In this document: positions 27,600-37,900 of the stretch, in pieces
How positions within the stretch are numbered: the stretch's first letter is position 1
Layout: each line of letters starts with the position of its first letter
Assembly (NCBI RefSeq): GCF_000187245.1
Contig: NC_027864.1
Span: forward strand, 1,054,001-1,118,000
DNA length: 64,000 bases
Origin: Ogataea parapolymorpha DL-1
Taxonomy: Eukaryota > Ascomycota > Pichiomycetes > Pichiales > Pichiaceae
Reading direction: 5' to 3'
Made by a program: the position numbers and the translations under genes
Notes under the pieces: generated by a model
What the model was told of the DNA's origin: nothing
What the model saw: the letters and a program-made list of their open reading frames with translations, nothing else
Database searches by the model: none

Positions 27600-30506
27600 A
27601 TGTCGCTTGTTTCGTCGTTCAATTTCAGCTCGTTCGTGACCACCAAGACACAGGACTATGTTGCCCTGATCCAATTCTACAAGTCGTTCGGGCTGTCTGT
27701 TGTGAAGACGTTCTCCAAGGACGCCAACACCGCAGGCACCGAACTGATTGGGGTTTCCACCGACTCCCGCAAGGAGTGCTGGTTCAGCTGTTTTCCTGCG
27801 GCAGATTTGGCGGGTCACGGTCCGGGCGGAGCATTCAGTAAAGGGACAATTATCAAGCTGAGATTAGTGAGCCATGACGTGCACAAGAATATTGAGCTTC
27901 CGGGAGAGCTCGTTTTTTACAGCGAGGATCCGTCCAAAGTGAGGGCCGTGTGCGAGGCCAACGGTTTCCGGGTCGAGCCGGGCAAGGGCCGTGTGGAGTT
28001 CTACGTTCTGGACCCGATTGGCAACCGTTTGGGTTTCAGCAGGCAGCCAAATGAAAGGAAAAAAGATGGTGCTGCAGAACTGGCCAAGGAAAAGCAGCAG
28101 CCAGAAACCGGCATAGACAGCGTGCTGACGGCCAAGAAACGGATCGCCGTGATGACCTCCGGTGGAGACGCGCCCGGCATGTGTGCTGTTGTGCGTGCTG
28201 TTGTGCGGGCCGGTATCTACTACGACTGTGAGGTGTACGGGTGTTACGAGGGATACTCCGGGCTCGTGCAAGGCGGCGATTTGCTGCGCAAGATGGAGTG
28301 GGAGGACGTTCGCGGGTGGCTGTCGTTGGGCGGCACGCTGATTGGAACCGCCCGTTGCATGGAGTTCAAGGAGAGATGGGGTCGTTTGAAGGCGGCCAAA
28401 AACATGATTCTGCGCGGCATCGACGCTTTGGTGGTGTGTGGTGGAGACGGCTCTTTGACGGGTGCAGATCTATTCAGAAGCGAGTGGCCGTCGCTAGTGG
28501 ACGAGCTCGTTGCGACGGGCGAGCTGAGCGCGGAACAGACGGCGAAATATCGTCATCTGACGATCGTTGGGCTTGTTGGCTCGATCGACAACGACATGGC
28601 GTCGACGGACAACACGATCGGCGCATACTCGTCGCTGGAGCGGATCTGCGAGATGGTGGACTACATCGACTCGACCGCATCGTCGCACTCGCGTGCATTC
28701 GTCGTGGAAGTGATGGGCCGGCACTGCGGCTGGCTGGGGCTCATGGCGGGCATTTCGTGCGGTGCTGACGCGATTTTCATCCCGGAGCGGCCGCCGAGCG
28801 CGTCGGGCTGGCGTGAGGACCTCAAGAAGGTGTGTTTGCGGCACAGAGAAAAGGGCCGGCGGAAGACGACCGTGATAGTGGCCGAGGGGGCTCTGGACGA
28901 CGAGCTTCAGCCCATCACGTCGCAGCAGGTCAAGGACTGTCTGGTTGAGATCGGTCTGGACACGAGAATCACCACGCTGGGCCATGTTCAACGTGGAGGC
29001 TCTGCAGTGGCCTTTGATCGGATGCTGGCCACGTTGCAGGGTGTGGACGCGGTGCGGGCCGTGCTGGAAAGCACTCCGGACACGCCGTCGCCGATGATTG
29101 GCATTCTGGACGGCAAGATTGTGCGGCAGCCGCTGATGGAGGCCGTGAAGCTGACGAAAAGCGTGGCAACAGCGATCGCGGCGAAAAAATTCGACGAGGC
29201 CATGGGATTGCGCGACTCGACATTCAAAGAGAGCTACGCCAACTTTCTGGACATTTCGAAACACGACGACGGGTCGCAGGTGGTGGACGAGTCGAAGCGG
29301 CTGAACATCGCTATAGTGCACGTCGGGGCTCCGACGGCCACGCTAAACCCTGCAACGCGTGCAGCCGCGCTTTATTGTCTGTCGAAGGGCCACACGCCTT
29401 ATGGAATCCAGAACGGGTGGTCCGGGCTGGTTCGCCACGGGGCCGTGAGGAAATTGGACTGGCTGGACGTTGAGGAATGGCACAACCTGGGCGGGTCCGA
29501 GATCGGCACGAACAGAACGCTGCCGTCGACAGATATGGGCACGGTGGCGTATTACATGCAAAAATACGAAATACACGGCCTGATTATCATCGGCGGATTT
29601 GAGGCATTTCGCTCGCTGCACGAGCTCAAAGTTGCCAAGGAAAATTATCCCATCTTCAATATGCCGATGGTCTGCCTTCCTGCAACTGTCTCGAACAATG
29701 TGCCCGGTACCGAATATTCGTTAGGCTCTGACACATGCTTGAACACGCTTGTGAAATATTGCGATGCTGTGAAGCAGAGTGCGTCCGCGTCGCGAAGAAG
29801 AGTATTTGTCGTGGAAGTGCAAGGCGGCAATTCAGGATACGTTGCGTCGTACACGGGGCTTGTTACAGGTGCATTAGCGGTGTACACGCCAGAGGAGAAA
29901 ATCAGCCTGCGCACGTTGCAGGAGGATCTGGAGCTGCTGTCTGAGAATTTCAAGAAGGACGAGGGCGACAACCGGTCGGGCAAGATGTTCATCCGCAACG
30001 AGAACGCATCCGACACATACAGCACAAGCCTTATCGCCGAGATTATCAGGGAGAGCGGAGGCGGCAAGTTTGAGAGCCGCACGGCTATTCCGGGTCACGT
30101 GCAGCAAGGTAGAGTTCCTTCCGCAATGGATCGTTGTCTTGCTGCACGGTTTGCAATTAAGGCATGCCAGTACATTGAGGAAACGAATTTTGCCGCGCAG
30201 AGTGCGATAACCCGGCTGTGGAACGAAGGCTTTGGGTCGAATCTCACGTTCAAGGGCCACTCTGAGACCGACCTCAAGTTTGTGTACAAGCATGGAAAGA
30301 AGCACCTGATTCTGAGCGACAACGCGAAGGTGGTGGGGATCCACGGCACAAATGTGATTTTCGAGGAGGTGGACGAGCTCTGGGAAAATTACACGGATGT
30401 GGCGCTCAGAAAGGGCAAGGATATGCACTGGACGGAGATGGTTACAGTAAATAACATTCTGAGTGGCAGGAGCGTGCTGCGGAAGACGCAGCACAATATT
30501 GTCTGA
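27600..30506 (+). CDS. PFK1: PFK1, 6-phosphofructokinase alpha subunit
   Basis: A 968-aa eukaryotic phosphofructokinase with an N-terminal glyoxalase-like extension (about 1-170) and two PFK halves. The catalytic N-half has KRIAVMTSGGDAPGM, CGGDGSLTGAD, VGSIDNDMASTD and TLGHVQRGGSAVAFDR. The C-half is regulatory. It commits fructose-6-phosphate to glycolysis as part of an alpha/beta hetero-octamer. Similarity is closer to S. cerevisiae Pfk1 than Pfk2 (EMVDYIDSTASSHSRAF, VFVVEVQGGNSGYVAS). Two conserved positions differ: GMC where GMN is usual, and HVQQGR where HVQQGG is usual. The start ATG is clear. Confidence 0.95.
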   Translation: MSLVSSFNFSSFVTTKTQDYVALIQFYKSFGLSVVKTFSKDANTAGTELIGVSTDSRKECWFSCFPAADLAGHGPGGAFSKGTIIKLRLVSHDVHKNIELPGELVFYSEDPSKVRAVCEANGFRVEPGKGRVEFYVLDPIGNRLGFSRQPNERKKDGAAELAKEKQQPETGIDSVLTAKKRIAVMTSGGDAPGMCAVVRAVVRAGIYYDCEVYGCYEGYSGLVQGGDLLRKMEWEDVRGWLSLGGTLIGTARCMEFKERWGRLKAAKNMILRGIDALVVCGGDGSLTGADLFRSEWPSLVDELVATGELSAEQTAKYRHLTIVGLVGSIDNDMASTDNTIGAYSSLERICEMVDYIDSTASSHSRAFVVEVMGRHCGWLGLMAGISCGADAIFIPERPPSASGWREDLKKVCLRHREKGRRKTTVIVAEGALDDELQPITSQQVKDCLVEIGLDTRITTLGHVQRGGSAVAFDRMLATLQGVDAVRAVLESTPDTPSPMIGILDGKIVRQPLMEAVKLTKSVATAIAAKKFDEAMGLRDSTFKESYANFLDISKHDDGSQVVDESKRLNIAIVHVGAPTATLNPATRAAALYCLSKGHTPYGIQNGWSGLVRHGAVRKLDWLDVEEWHNLGGSEIGTNRTLPSTDMGTVAYYMQKYEIHGLIIIGGFEAFRSLHELKVAKENYPIFNMPMVCLPATVSNNVPGTEYSLGSDTCLNTLVKYCDAVKQSASASRRRVFVVEVQGGNSGYVASYTGLVTGALAVYTPEEKISLRTLQEDLELLSENFKKDEGDNRSGKMFIRNENASDTYSTSLIAEIIRESGGGKFESRTAIPGHVQQGRVPSAMDRCLAARFAIKACQYIEETNFAAQSAITRLWNEGFGSNLTFKGHSETDLKFVYKHGKKHLILSDNAKVVGIHGTNVIFEEVDELWENYTDVALRKGKDMHWTEMVTVNNILSGRSVLRKTQHNIV

Positions 30507-30981
30507 TAGTGGATTAAATAGTGACAATAGACCAAGAGCCGGTGGTATGAGCACCAGACTAAAAAACTGCAGCCGTTGGAAGGCAGTGCACATTTTGCGC
30601 AGATTGCAACTGCGCTTAGCGAAGGGCGATGGCTGCTAGGTCATTACCAAAGCATAATGCATTAATGGATCTTGCATCATCTGGGCAGAGAAAACGCCCT
30701 ATTGGTCTACATATTGCTGATCATGGCGTTATTTGTATAATCTCCATTGTATGCATTATACAAATAAAGACTGGAATAGTTTTTATATCGGCAAATTAGG
30801 TTGAAAAAGAAACGAAAAAATAGAACAAGTCTAAAAAAAAGTTAAAACTTAAAAGATACTTTTGTCCAAACACAAAGATTCCCGCCTGTCCTCTGGATGT
30901 GCAAGTTGTATGGGTAGTGAAATATCTGTTCGTTTTTGCATCCTGCTGCCCTCACTTCTTTGAATCGGCCCGTTCTCTGCA
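30507..30981. promoter_or_regulatory. intergenic region upstream of the HSF-type gene
   Basis: About 475 AT-rich bases with no gene. It contains a 13-base perfect inverted repeat at 30729-30767 and a long A-rich run at 30800-30860. It includes the PFK1 3' end region and the promoter of the next gene. Confidence 0.5.
30729..30767. repeat. perfect 13-bp inverted repeat with 13-bp spacer
   Basis: TTATTTGTATAAT (30729-30741) is repeated in inverse orientation as ATTATACAAATAA (30755-30767). It lies about 215 bases upstream of the HSF-type gene start. It could be a dimeric factor site or an RNA hairpin at the end of the PFK1 transcript. Confidence 0.8.
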
Positions 30982-32478
30982 ATGTCTCAGAATTCCCACG
31001 GGCATCCTCCAATACTGCCGCCTTTTATGGCCCAGTCGGACAGGAAACCCTCTTTGGGCCAACACCAGGAGCCCACCCCGCCACCCAAGGTCTCCGCGTT
31101 TGTCCAGAAGCTGTATGCCATGCTCAATGATCCCCAGCTCTCCCATCTGATATGGTGGAGCAGGACGTACCAAAACGACTTTACCACGTTTGCGTTACTG
31201 CCCGGAGCAGAGTTTGCGAACGCCTTGACGGGCTATTTCAAGCACGGCAACGTTGCGTCCTTTGTGAGACAGCTGCACATGTACGGTTTCCACAAAGTGT
31301 GCGACAACAACCCTCCTCCTGTTCCACCTTCCAGGCCGAACGAGGGCTTGTCTGAGGAGGAGCTGAAAAATATGCAGGTGTGGGAGTTCCGCCACTCCAC
31401 GGGGAGATTCCGTAAGGGCGATGAAGGGTCGCTCTGCTACATCAAAAGACGCTCATCGGGCACTACAAAGGCTACGTCCGAACAGGCAACAGAGTTTGTC
31501 GCTGCGCAGTATTATCCGCCCCAACAGCCGCATTATGACCATTTCTACCAGCCCGTGGAGTACCAGCCCACGGTGTACATCCCGTACCATGATGTCCCGC
31601 CGCCGCCCCCACCGCATCAGCAAGTATCCTACGAGTACAACAGTCACATTGTTTTGCCTTCCATGCCGGACGTGGAACACAAGTCCCGAAATGCGACTAT
31701 TAATACACACATCAGCGACAACACTGAGGTTTCGTTCCAGTCCTCGTCCCGAAACAGATATCCGTCGGTGTTTTTGGACCCTTTAGCCCCAGCGCCGCAC
31801 ATAGCACCACTCCCCCCGCAGAACCATGTACCATTACAATATTACCCCCATTCCGACCAGCAGTACCCTCCCCTGCCAGCGCCACCCCATGTTGCGAACC
31901 AAAGACGAACGGGCTCATATCCCAAAATGTCTGCACCCCTGATGCAGCACGAAATGCGCCTGCCGCGGTCCATTCCGAACGAGTACTTCCCTCAGTCGCC
32001 TGCTCCACAGTCGCCGGCCCTGCCTCCCCATCGCTTTAACTCCCCCGTCTCCAGACCCGCACCTTCGCAACCACTCACCCCACGCAGGACCACGCCGCCC
32101 CCACAACCTCCTTCCCACCAGCGCATTATGCAAATGAGACCCTCTGTATACGATGTCCAGCACAACATAAACTCGGTCTCCTCCATTTCCACCGGCGGTT
32201 CCAACTCCATCTTCAGCAGGACCTCTGTGGGGTCCTCCATCGTGGGGCCACCATCTTCTATGGTGCCGCTCATCACCGTTACCAACCCACAAACTTCTAG
32301 TGGGGGCAGGAACTCCTCCATCTCGGACCTTCTCAACTCAGAGTCCCAGTCGCACCTCCAGTCCATCGAGCCTGCCGCTCAGAAGGACACAAAGCGCTCG
32401 TTCGACTCCGATTCTGAGCCTGAGGAAGATTTGATGGCCAAAAAGAAACTCAAACTCAGTTCGCTTGTCCAAGACTAA
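30982..32478 (+). CDS. MGA1: HSF-type DNA-binding transcription factor, MGA1-like
   Basis: A 498-aa protein with an HSF-type winged-helix domain at about 36-152. It reads FVQKLYAMLNDPQLSHLIWW, then ALTGYFKHGNVASFVRQLHM, YGFHKVCD and WEFRHSTGRFRKGDEGSLC. The rest is Pro/Gln/Ser-rich and disordered. There is no heptad-repeat trimerisation domain directly after the DNA-binding domain, which argues against HSF1. The sequence is nearest to Mga1 of the yeast HSF-like group (HSF1, SFL1, SKN7, MGA1, HMS2). MGA1 is linked to filamentous growth in S. cerevisiae. SFL1 is an alternative assignment. Confidence 0.8.
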   Translation: MSQNSHGHPPILPPFMAQSDRKPSLGQHQEPTPPPKVSAFVQKLYAMLNDPQLSHLIWWSRTYQNDFTTFALLPGAEFANALTGYFKHGNVASFVRQLHMYGFHKVCDNNPPPVPPSRPNEGLSEEELKNMQVWEFRHSTGRFRKGDEGSLCYIKRRSSGTTKATSEQATEFVAAQYYPPQQPHYDHFYQPVEYQPTVYIPYHDVPPPPPPHQQVSYEYNSHIVLPSMPDVEHKSRNATINTHISDNTEVSFQSSSRNRYPSVFLDPLAPAPHIAPLPPQNHVPLQYYPHSDQQYPPLPAPPHVANQRRTGSYPKMSAPLMQHEMRLPRSIPNEYFPQSPAPQSPALPPHRFNSPVSRPAPSQPLTPRRTTPPPQPPSHQRIMQMRPSVYDVQHNINSVSSISTGGSNSIFSRTSVGSSIVGPPSSMVPLITVTNPQTSSGGRNSSISDLLNSESQSHLQSIEPAAQKDTKRSFDSDSEPEEDLMAKKKLKLSSLVQD

Positions 32479-32545
32479 TTTGTACTATTTTTCTAGTGTA
32501 TTAGATTATTTCTATTTGTTTTGAATGCGATATCAATATTCGATG

Positions 32546-32968
32546 CTAAAATGGCCGCTTACTGACCTTCTTGGCGGTGGTACCGCTTCGTTTCCGTTGC
32601 ACCACCTCGTCCTCATCCGAGTCATCCTCACCCGAGGCTGGCCTTGTGGCCTCCCGCTTCGTTTTTTCCACTCTGGCGCGCGCCTTGTCTCTGTTGGCAT
32701 TTCGTAGCTTGTTCTGCAGCGCCTGCAGCGACCGAGACTGCGGTCGTTGAGGGTTCTTCACTTTTTTCACCACCTTTCCTGACGTGAAATCGCCTATTCT
32801 AGCCGCATCTGAGGACAGATCAAGACCTGCGCCCGGCTTGATCACGGGTAAGTCCTCAAAAGCGTTCTTTTCCGGTGACCCACTGCTCTCGCCACCCAGC
32901 CAGTCGGCTATTCGCATATTTGCTTGGCTGAGCTTCTGCTGAATTTCTGTTTGCAGAAGCTTCGACAT
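32546..32968 (-). CDS. small basic/acidic protein, possibly NOP19-like
   Basis: A 140-aa soluble protein. It has an N-terminal helix (MSKLLQTEIQQKLSQANMRI), a motif LPVIKPGAGLDLS followed by RIGDF, a basic helix SRSLQALQNKLRNANRDKAR, an acidic patch (EDDSDEDE) and a basic end. The order LPV..GAGL, IGDF, then a SR.L.AL.NK.R helix recalls S. cerevisiae Nop19, an SSU processome factor. This is recognition from memory and is tentative. The composition suits a nucleolar protein. Confidence 0.7.
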   Translation of the reverse strand: MSKLLQTEIQQKLSQANMRIADWLGGESSGSPEKNAFEDLPVIKPGAGLDLSSDAARIGDFTSGKVVKKVKNPQRPQSRSLQALQNKLRNANRDKARARVEKTKREATRPASGEDDSDEDEVVQRKRSGTTAKKVSKRPF

Positions 32969-33057
32969 GAGATCTAGAAAAAAATAATTAAAAAAAAATC
33001 AGTGTAATTTGATTATCAATTTCAGATAGGGAATTAATTAAAATTCCACTCTTTTCT

Positions 33058-34932
33058 ATGGACCCTTTGCGACTTTCGCAGATAGATGAGGCGTCACTGT
33101 CGTCGCTGTCGTTGCGGTCGCTTGACTCCGATCCCCTGTCGACTGGCCAGCATGTCCGGTCGTATCACCCTCCAGACCAGCCTAAAACAAGACAGAACTC
33201 CACTGCGTCTGTGCCGGCGCCCTGGGCAGCAGACGACCCGAAAACGCCAGATTCGCACCCACGTCGCAATTCTGGGTTCCGCAGACGCGCCTCTACGCTT
33301 ACCTCGTGGCTGAAACGTGCCGTTTCTGAGGAGGGGTTGCAGGAGCCGTCCAGCCGACGACTCACCAGACAATTCACACAGCAGACGGCCCCTGGAACGT
33401 CGCCATTTTACGTGGATGGCCTGATTCCCAGCTCTGCCAACGACGCCAATGAGGAGGTCATTTCTGCGGTGCTTAACAGCGACGACTCGGACACAGAAAG
33501 CGACCACGACGACGTGGGTCAGACGACGTCTTTGTCCCGAGCCCCCACCATCACGAAGCTCAACAGCATCCGACGCCAGGTCACCAACGAAGTCAAGGAC
33601 AAGCTCACCAAAATCGGCTTTTTTGACCCCAAATTCAACAAAATCAAGACCGTGCTCCATTTCGTCAAGGGCTACGCTTTCATTACCGGCGTAATTATGG
33701 CCATATACAGTCTATACTGGGGAGCCATGTACCACCGCAACTCGCGGCTTAGAAGCTTCCATTTTTGGGTCGTTGTTGATGAGAACGACCTGCTTTCGCA
33801 GTACGTCGTCGAGGCTACCAAAATGATGCCATTGATTGGCACATGGCTCCCTAAGCCGTACCAGACGATCTCCAACGACACAGATCAGTTGCACTCGATT
33901 CTCTCACACAAAGTTTACAGACAGCAAATCTGGGGCGCTGTACTTGTACAGCCAGGAGCCGGGTCACGTTATCTGGAAGCGCTGCAGAAGGGCACGAGCT
34001 TCAACACGTCGGACGTGGTGGAGGTGATCTACGAGACGGGCCGCGACTATGTGGCCGAGTCGTCGTACTTCACGCGCGGCTTTGCGCAGCTGCAAACATT
34101 TTTCACCGAATTACAGCCCAACATGACCGCTCGTCTCCTGGAAGAGCTGTCGGACGAGCAGAAATTGAATAGTCTGCAGCAACTTTTGACGCCAATCATT
34201 TTCAAAACTACTGATCTCACCCCCTCACACCTTCTGGTGCCGATCGTCGCTGGTCCGCAGCAGTTCGGCCTTGTTTACTTGCATCTGTTGTCGCTACTAC
34301 AGTTTGCGTTTTTCCAGCCATACCACAACAAAATCGCGTCGCAGCTCAAAGACGGCTCGTTTCTAGCGTTCCGGCTGATCTCTTCGCAGATAACGTACCT
34401 GGTGCTCGGGCTAGGGTACACGCTGGTGCAGGTGTTCTTCCAAATCGACATATACACAGCGTACCCACATAAGGTGGGGTTTCTCATCTTCTGGCTCGTG
34501 TCGTACCTGGTGCTGTCGTCGCTTGGTGGTGTCAACGAGAATATTAGCATCTTTCTGCAGGCTGCCAAACCAAACCTAATCCCGATGTGGATGTTTTTCT
34601 GGATGGTGTCGAACATCGCCCCCACATACTACCCCCTCAACTTGAGTCCGAAGTTTTATCGTTATGGATACATGATGCCTATAAAGAACGGCTACGACCT
34701 GTACAAAACGCTGCTGTTCAACACTTATAAGCACGCCAACATGCCGCGCAACGTGTGCGTCCTGATAGGCTGGGTCGTGGCCACCAACTGCCTGCTGCCG
34801 TTCACAATGAGGTTCTATACCAGGGTCAAAGAGCAAGAGAGCAAAAAGAAGTTGCGACTGCTCAAAAAGATCAAACGACTGCGTAAGAAGAAGCTCCACG
34901 TGAGCAAGCAGAGTGAAGAGTACGACGGCTAG
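33058..34932 (+). CDS. SNG1: SNG1-family membrane protein (DUF3533)
   Basis: A 624-aa protein with a long polar, Ser-rich cytosolic N-terminus (about 1-205), one membrane segment at about 210-228 (YAFITGVIMAIYSLYWGAMY), and an extracytosolic domain. A group of five or so membrane segments lies between about 400 and 590. This is the layout of the Sng1/DUF3533 family, linked in S. cerevisiae to nitrosoguanidine resistance and plasma-membrane lipid asymmetry. The tail is Lys/Arg-rich. Its TAG stop lies in a CTAG that also holds the stop of YTA7 on the other strand. Confidence 0.85.
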   Translation: MDPLRLSQIDEASLSSLSLRSLDSDPLSTGQHVRSYHPPDQPKTRQNSTASVPAPWAADDPKTPDSHPRRNSGFRRRASTLTSWLKRAVSEEGLQEPSSRRLTRQFTQQTAPGTSPFYVDGLIPSSANDANEEVISAVLNSDDSDTESDHDDVGQTTSLSRAPTITKLNSIRRQVTNEVKDKLTKIGFFDPKFNKIKTVLHFVKGYAFITGVIMAIYSLYWGAMYHRNSRLRSFHFWVVVDENDLLSQYVVEATKMMPLIGTWLPKPYQTISNDTDQLHSILSHKVYRQQIWGAVLVQPGAGSRYLEALQKGTSFNTSDVVEVIYETGRDYVAESSYFTRGFAQLQTFFTELQPNMTARLLEELSDEQKLNSLQQLLTPIIFKTTDLTPSHLLVPIVAGPQQFGLVYLHLLSLLQFAFFQPYHNKIASQLKDGSFLAFRLISSQITYLVLGLGYTLVQVFFQIDIYTAYPHKVGFLIFWLVSYLVLSSLGGVNENISIFLQAAKPNLIPMWMFFWMVSNIAPTYYPLNLSPKFYRYGYMMPIKNGYDLYKTLLFNTYKHANMPRNVCVLIGWVVATNCLLPFTMRFYTRVKEQESKKKLRLLKKIKRLRKKKLHVSKQSEEYDG

Positions 34933-37900
34933 CGCAGCAGGGTCTCCATTCGGTCTAGCAGCGCATTTTTGTCCAGATTCATCCGCTCGTCCCAAATCAT
35001 TTCGATCAGACGTGAAGCCAATCTCTCCAGCTCCTCCACAGACATCCCGGCAGACTTGTCCAGCAACAGACGCTGCAGTTTAATTAGTTTTTCCTCCGAA
35101 TAGATCAGCTGCTCTTTTGGCGGCTCGGGGTACTCCTCGTCCGACGACTCGGACTCGGGTTGCTCTTTCTGCTCCTCCTCAACCTCCTTCTGTAGCTCCT
35201 CCTTGACTGGCTGCTCGGCCGGCTCCACCGGTGCCACCTCCACGCTGGTTGCAACTGCGTCCACTGTCACGTGACCCTGCGTGGAGTCCCCATTAACCAG
35301 TTGTGCCTGCTGCACCTGTTGCATCGAGCCGGCTGGCTCCTGCTCCGCCTGTTCGGCTTGCTCCTGTTCCTCTTTTTCCCGCACTTTGCGCAAGTACTCA
35401 GCCTCGCGCCGCTTCTCGCGCTGTCTGGCAGCCTTCCACTCGGCCGCTAGCTGGGGAAACGCAGCCTCCATTTCCTCGATGCCGACCTGCGCATTTGCGT
35501 ACATCTCGTTGGCCTTGAGCACGCGGTCGCGCTCCCCAGACGTCTTGGCGTCCTTCAGGATCATCTCGATGTCGTTGAGAAACTGGCGAGGTTCCGAATA
35601 GTAGCCGTTCCAGAGTCGTTCCTCGATCACGTCGAGATCAATGTTGTAGTAAAGCTTTCCCGTGGCAACCTCCAAAATGCGGTCTCCCTGGCGCTGGTAC
35701 GGCGCCTCTGGGTCCGGCTCTGGCTCAAAGAGGTGGACAAGGAACGCGTCGTCCACGACAGGTTTTTTGAAGCGTTTGTAGCGTGCTTTGAACAGGTCCA
35801 TTAGGCCAGACAGTTTGACCTTGAGCGTGTTTTTCAGGCGCATGTCGCTCTTGGCAAGCTCTGCGTCATTAGTGGCTGTGTTTTCTGTGGTCTGTGGCTG
35901 CTCCTCCACCTCCACCTTGGGCAATTCTTTTAGTTTGCGTTTCGGCCGCAAACTGAGCTCGTTGTAATCGAGTGGGGCCATGTGGAAACATGTCCAGACG
36001 CTTTCAAAGAAACGCTCGCGCTGGCGCTCATCTGGCCGCGCAAGCTGCACCACGTCGGAGCGCGTAAACCCAAACACGGCGGCCAGCTCGTCGTAGTACC
36101 TGTCATCGAGCAAATGCTGCTCCTCGACCATCCCAAAAATGAGCACGCGGTCGTTGGCACCGAGCGTGCGCACGAGCGTGCTGATGGTGGACCGCAGCGA
36201 CGGCGTGATCTCGTCCAAGAAGCCCAGCACGTACGGCACGTACAGAATACTGGGCTTGTGCCGTTTGAGCTCCTGGAACAGCTGGATCACGAGATTTTCG
36301 GGGGCGATCGACGCGTCGGAGTGCAGCTTGGCAAAGTCGAGCGTCTGCACGTTGAAGCCTTCAAAGCTGTGCAGCACGGCGTTGGCGACGTATTCCTGGC
36401 CGTCGCCTCTGCTGCCCGCAAGCAACAGCCGCGGCTTGAACACGCGCTGCTGGTTGAGCCGGGCCAACAGCTGTTGGTGGCGGAACCCGCCGTCTGGTCT
36501 CGACGCTGTCAAATCGACGTACTGGCTCTCTTCGAGCAGCGAGAGCGGCTTTTCGCTCGGAATCACGCGGCGGGCGCGCGCAAGCACGTCGTCGAGCTGC
36601 GGCTGCAGCAGCGGCGCAACGGTTTCGGGCAACGGGCTCGAGCTGAGCGAGGTCGCGCGCGCGCTCGACGGCACGATGCGTTCCAACGTGCGCGTGAAAT
36701 CGCTCGCCACCACACGCACCTTGTTGATATTGATACGCAGCTTGTCATTGGAACGGTAGATCTGCGGGTACGCGCGCTGGATCGCGTTCAGCGCGCTTTC
36801 CGTGCACAACGCCTTGAGATCTGCTCCACCATAGCCCTTGGTGAGCCGTGCTAGCTCGCGCACAAACCCGTCGTCCAGCTGGTGGTCCCATTTGCGCATG
36901 TGGATTTTCAAGATCTCCTCGCGTGCTTTCACGTCCGGCAGCGGGAAATAGAACTCTCTGTCGAATCTGCCGGGCCGCCGCAGCGCCGGGTCGATAGAGT
37001 CGGGTCTGTTGGTGGCACCGATCACAATCACCTGGCCGCGGTTGTCCATGCCGTCCATGAGCGCAAGCAGCGTCGACACGATCGACGCGTGGATCTGTTC
37101 CTGTTTGGACGAGCGCACCGGCGCAAGGCCATCAATCTCGTCGAAAAAAATGATCGAAGGCTGCTGCTGCTTGGCCTCTTCAAAAAGCAGCCGCAGGTGC
37201 CGCTCGGCCTCGCCGACCCATTTCGACAGGCAGTCGGCGCCCTTGCGCATGAAAAACGTCACCTTGCGGTGCTGCGACGAGCACGACGCGGCCAACGCCC
37301 GCGCCATCAGCGTCTTGCCCGTACCAGGCGGACCGTGGAACAGCACGCCGCGCGGCGGCGTGATGTGGAACTTGGAGTATATTTCCGGGTACAGCAGTGG
37401 CAGCGTGATCATCTCCTTGAGCTGGTCGATGTAGCTATCCAGCCCACCCACCACAGAGAAGTCGATGTTGGTGTCGATGCCGAGCGGATCTGTGTCGGCG
37501 AGCGTGTTTTTCTTCTTGCCCGACGCGCCGCTGTCGACCGTCACAATGCTCAGCTTGTTTGGGTCCGTCGGCTTGAACAGCTCGTTGTCGTCCTCGGAGT
37601 CGCTGCTCTCGACGTTGCCGATCGCCGTGAGCGTGTCTGCGGCGCCGCCGTTCTGGAACAGCGCGTGCACGTCGCCGCCGCCAAACGGCCCCACCGTCGG
37701 GAACAGCCGTCTGATCTGCGTGCTGGCGGGCACTGCCGTGCCCGTGCCGCCAAATCGGCCGCCCGCGCGTCCCCTGCGTGGGCTGTCGGCCACGTCGAAC
37801 CGTTCTGGCTCCGCCTGCAGCATTGGCGGCGGCAGCTGGTAGTTCACGTTCTTGCGCTCGCGCAAGTTGCGCTGCACCGGCGAATTCAGCGGCGAGTCGT

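Noticed and set aside
26606..27646. 346-codon open frame antisense to the MDS3-type gene
   Set aside because: It has no recognisable domain, mirrors codon bias of the real gene, and runs into the PFK1 promoter.
28494..29321. 275-codon open frame antisense to PFK1
   Set aside because: His/Arg/Gln-rich shadow of a conserved enzyme gene on the other strand.
30982..32478. HSF1 as identity of the HSF-type factor
   Set aside because: There is no heptad trimerisation region after the DNA-binding domain and the block LYAMLNDPQLSHLIWW is closer to Mga1.
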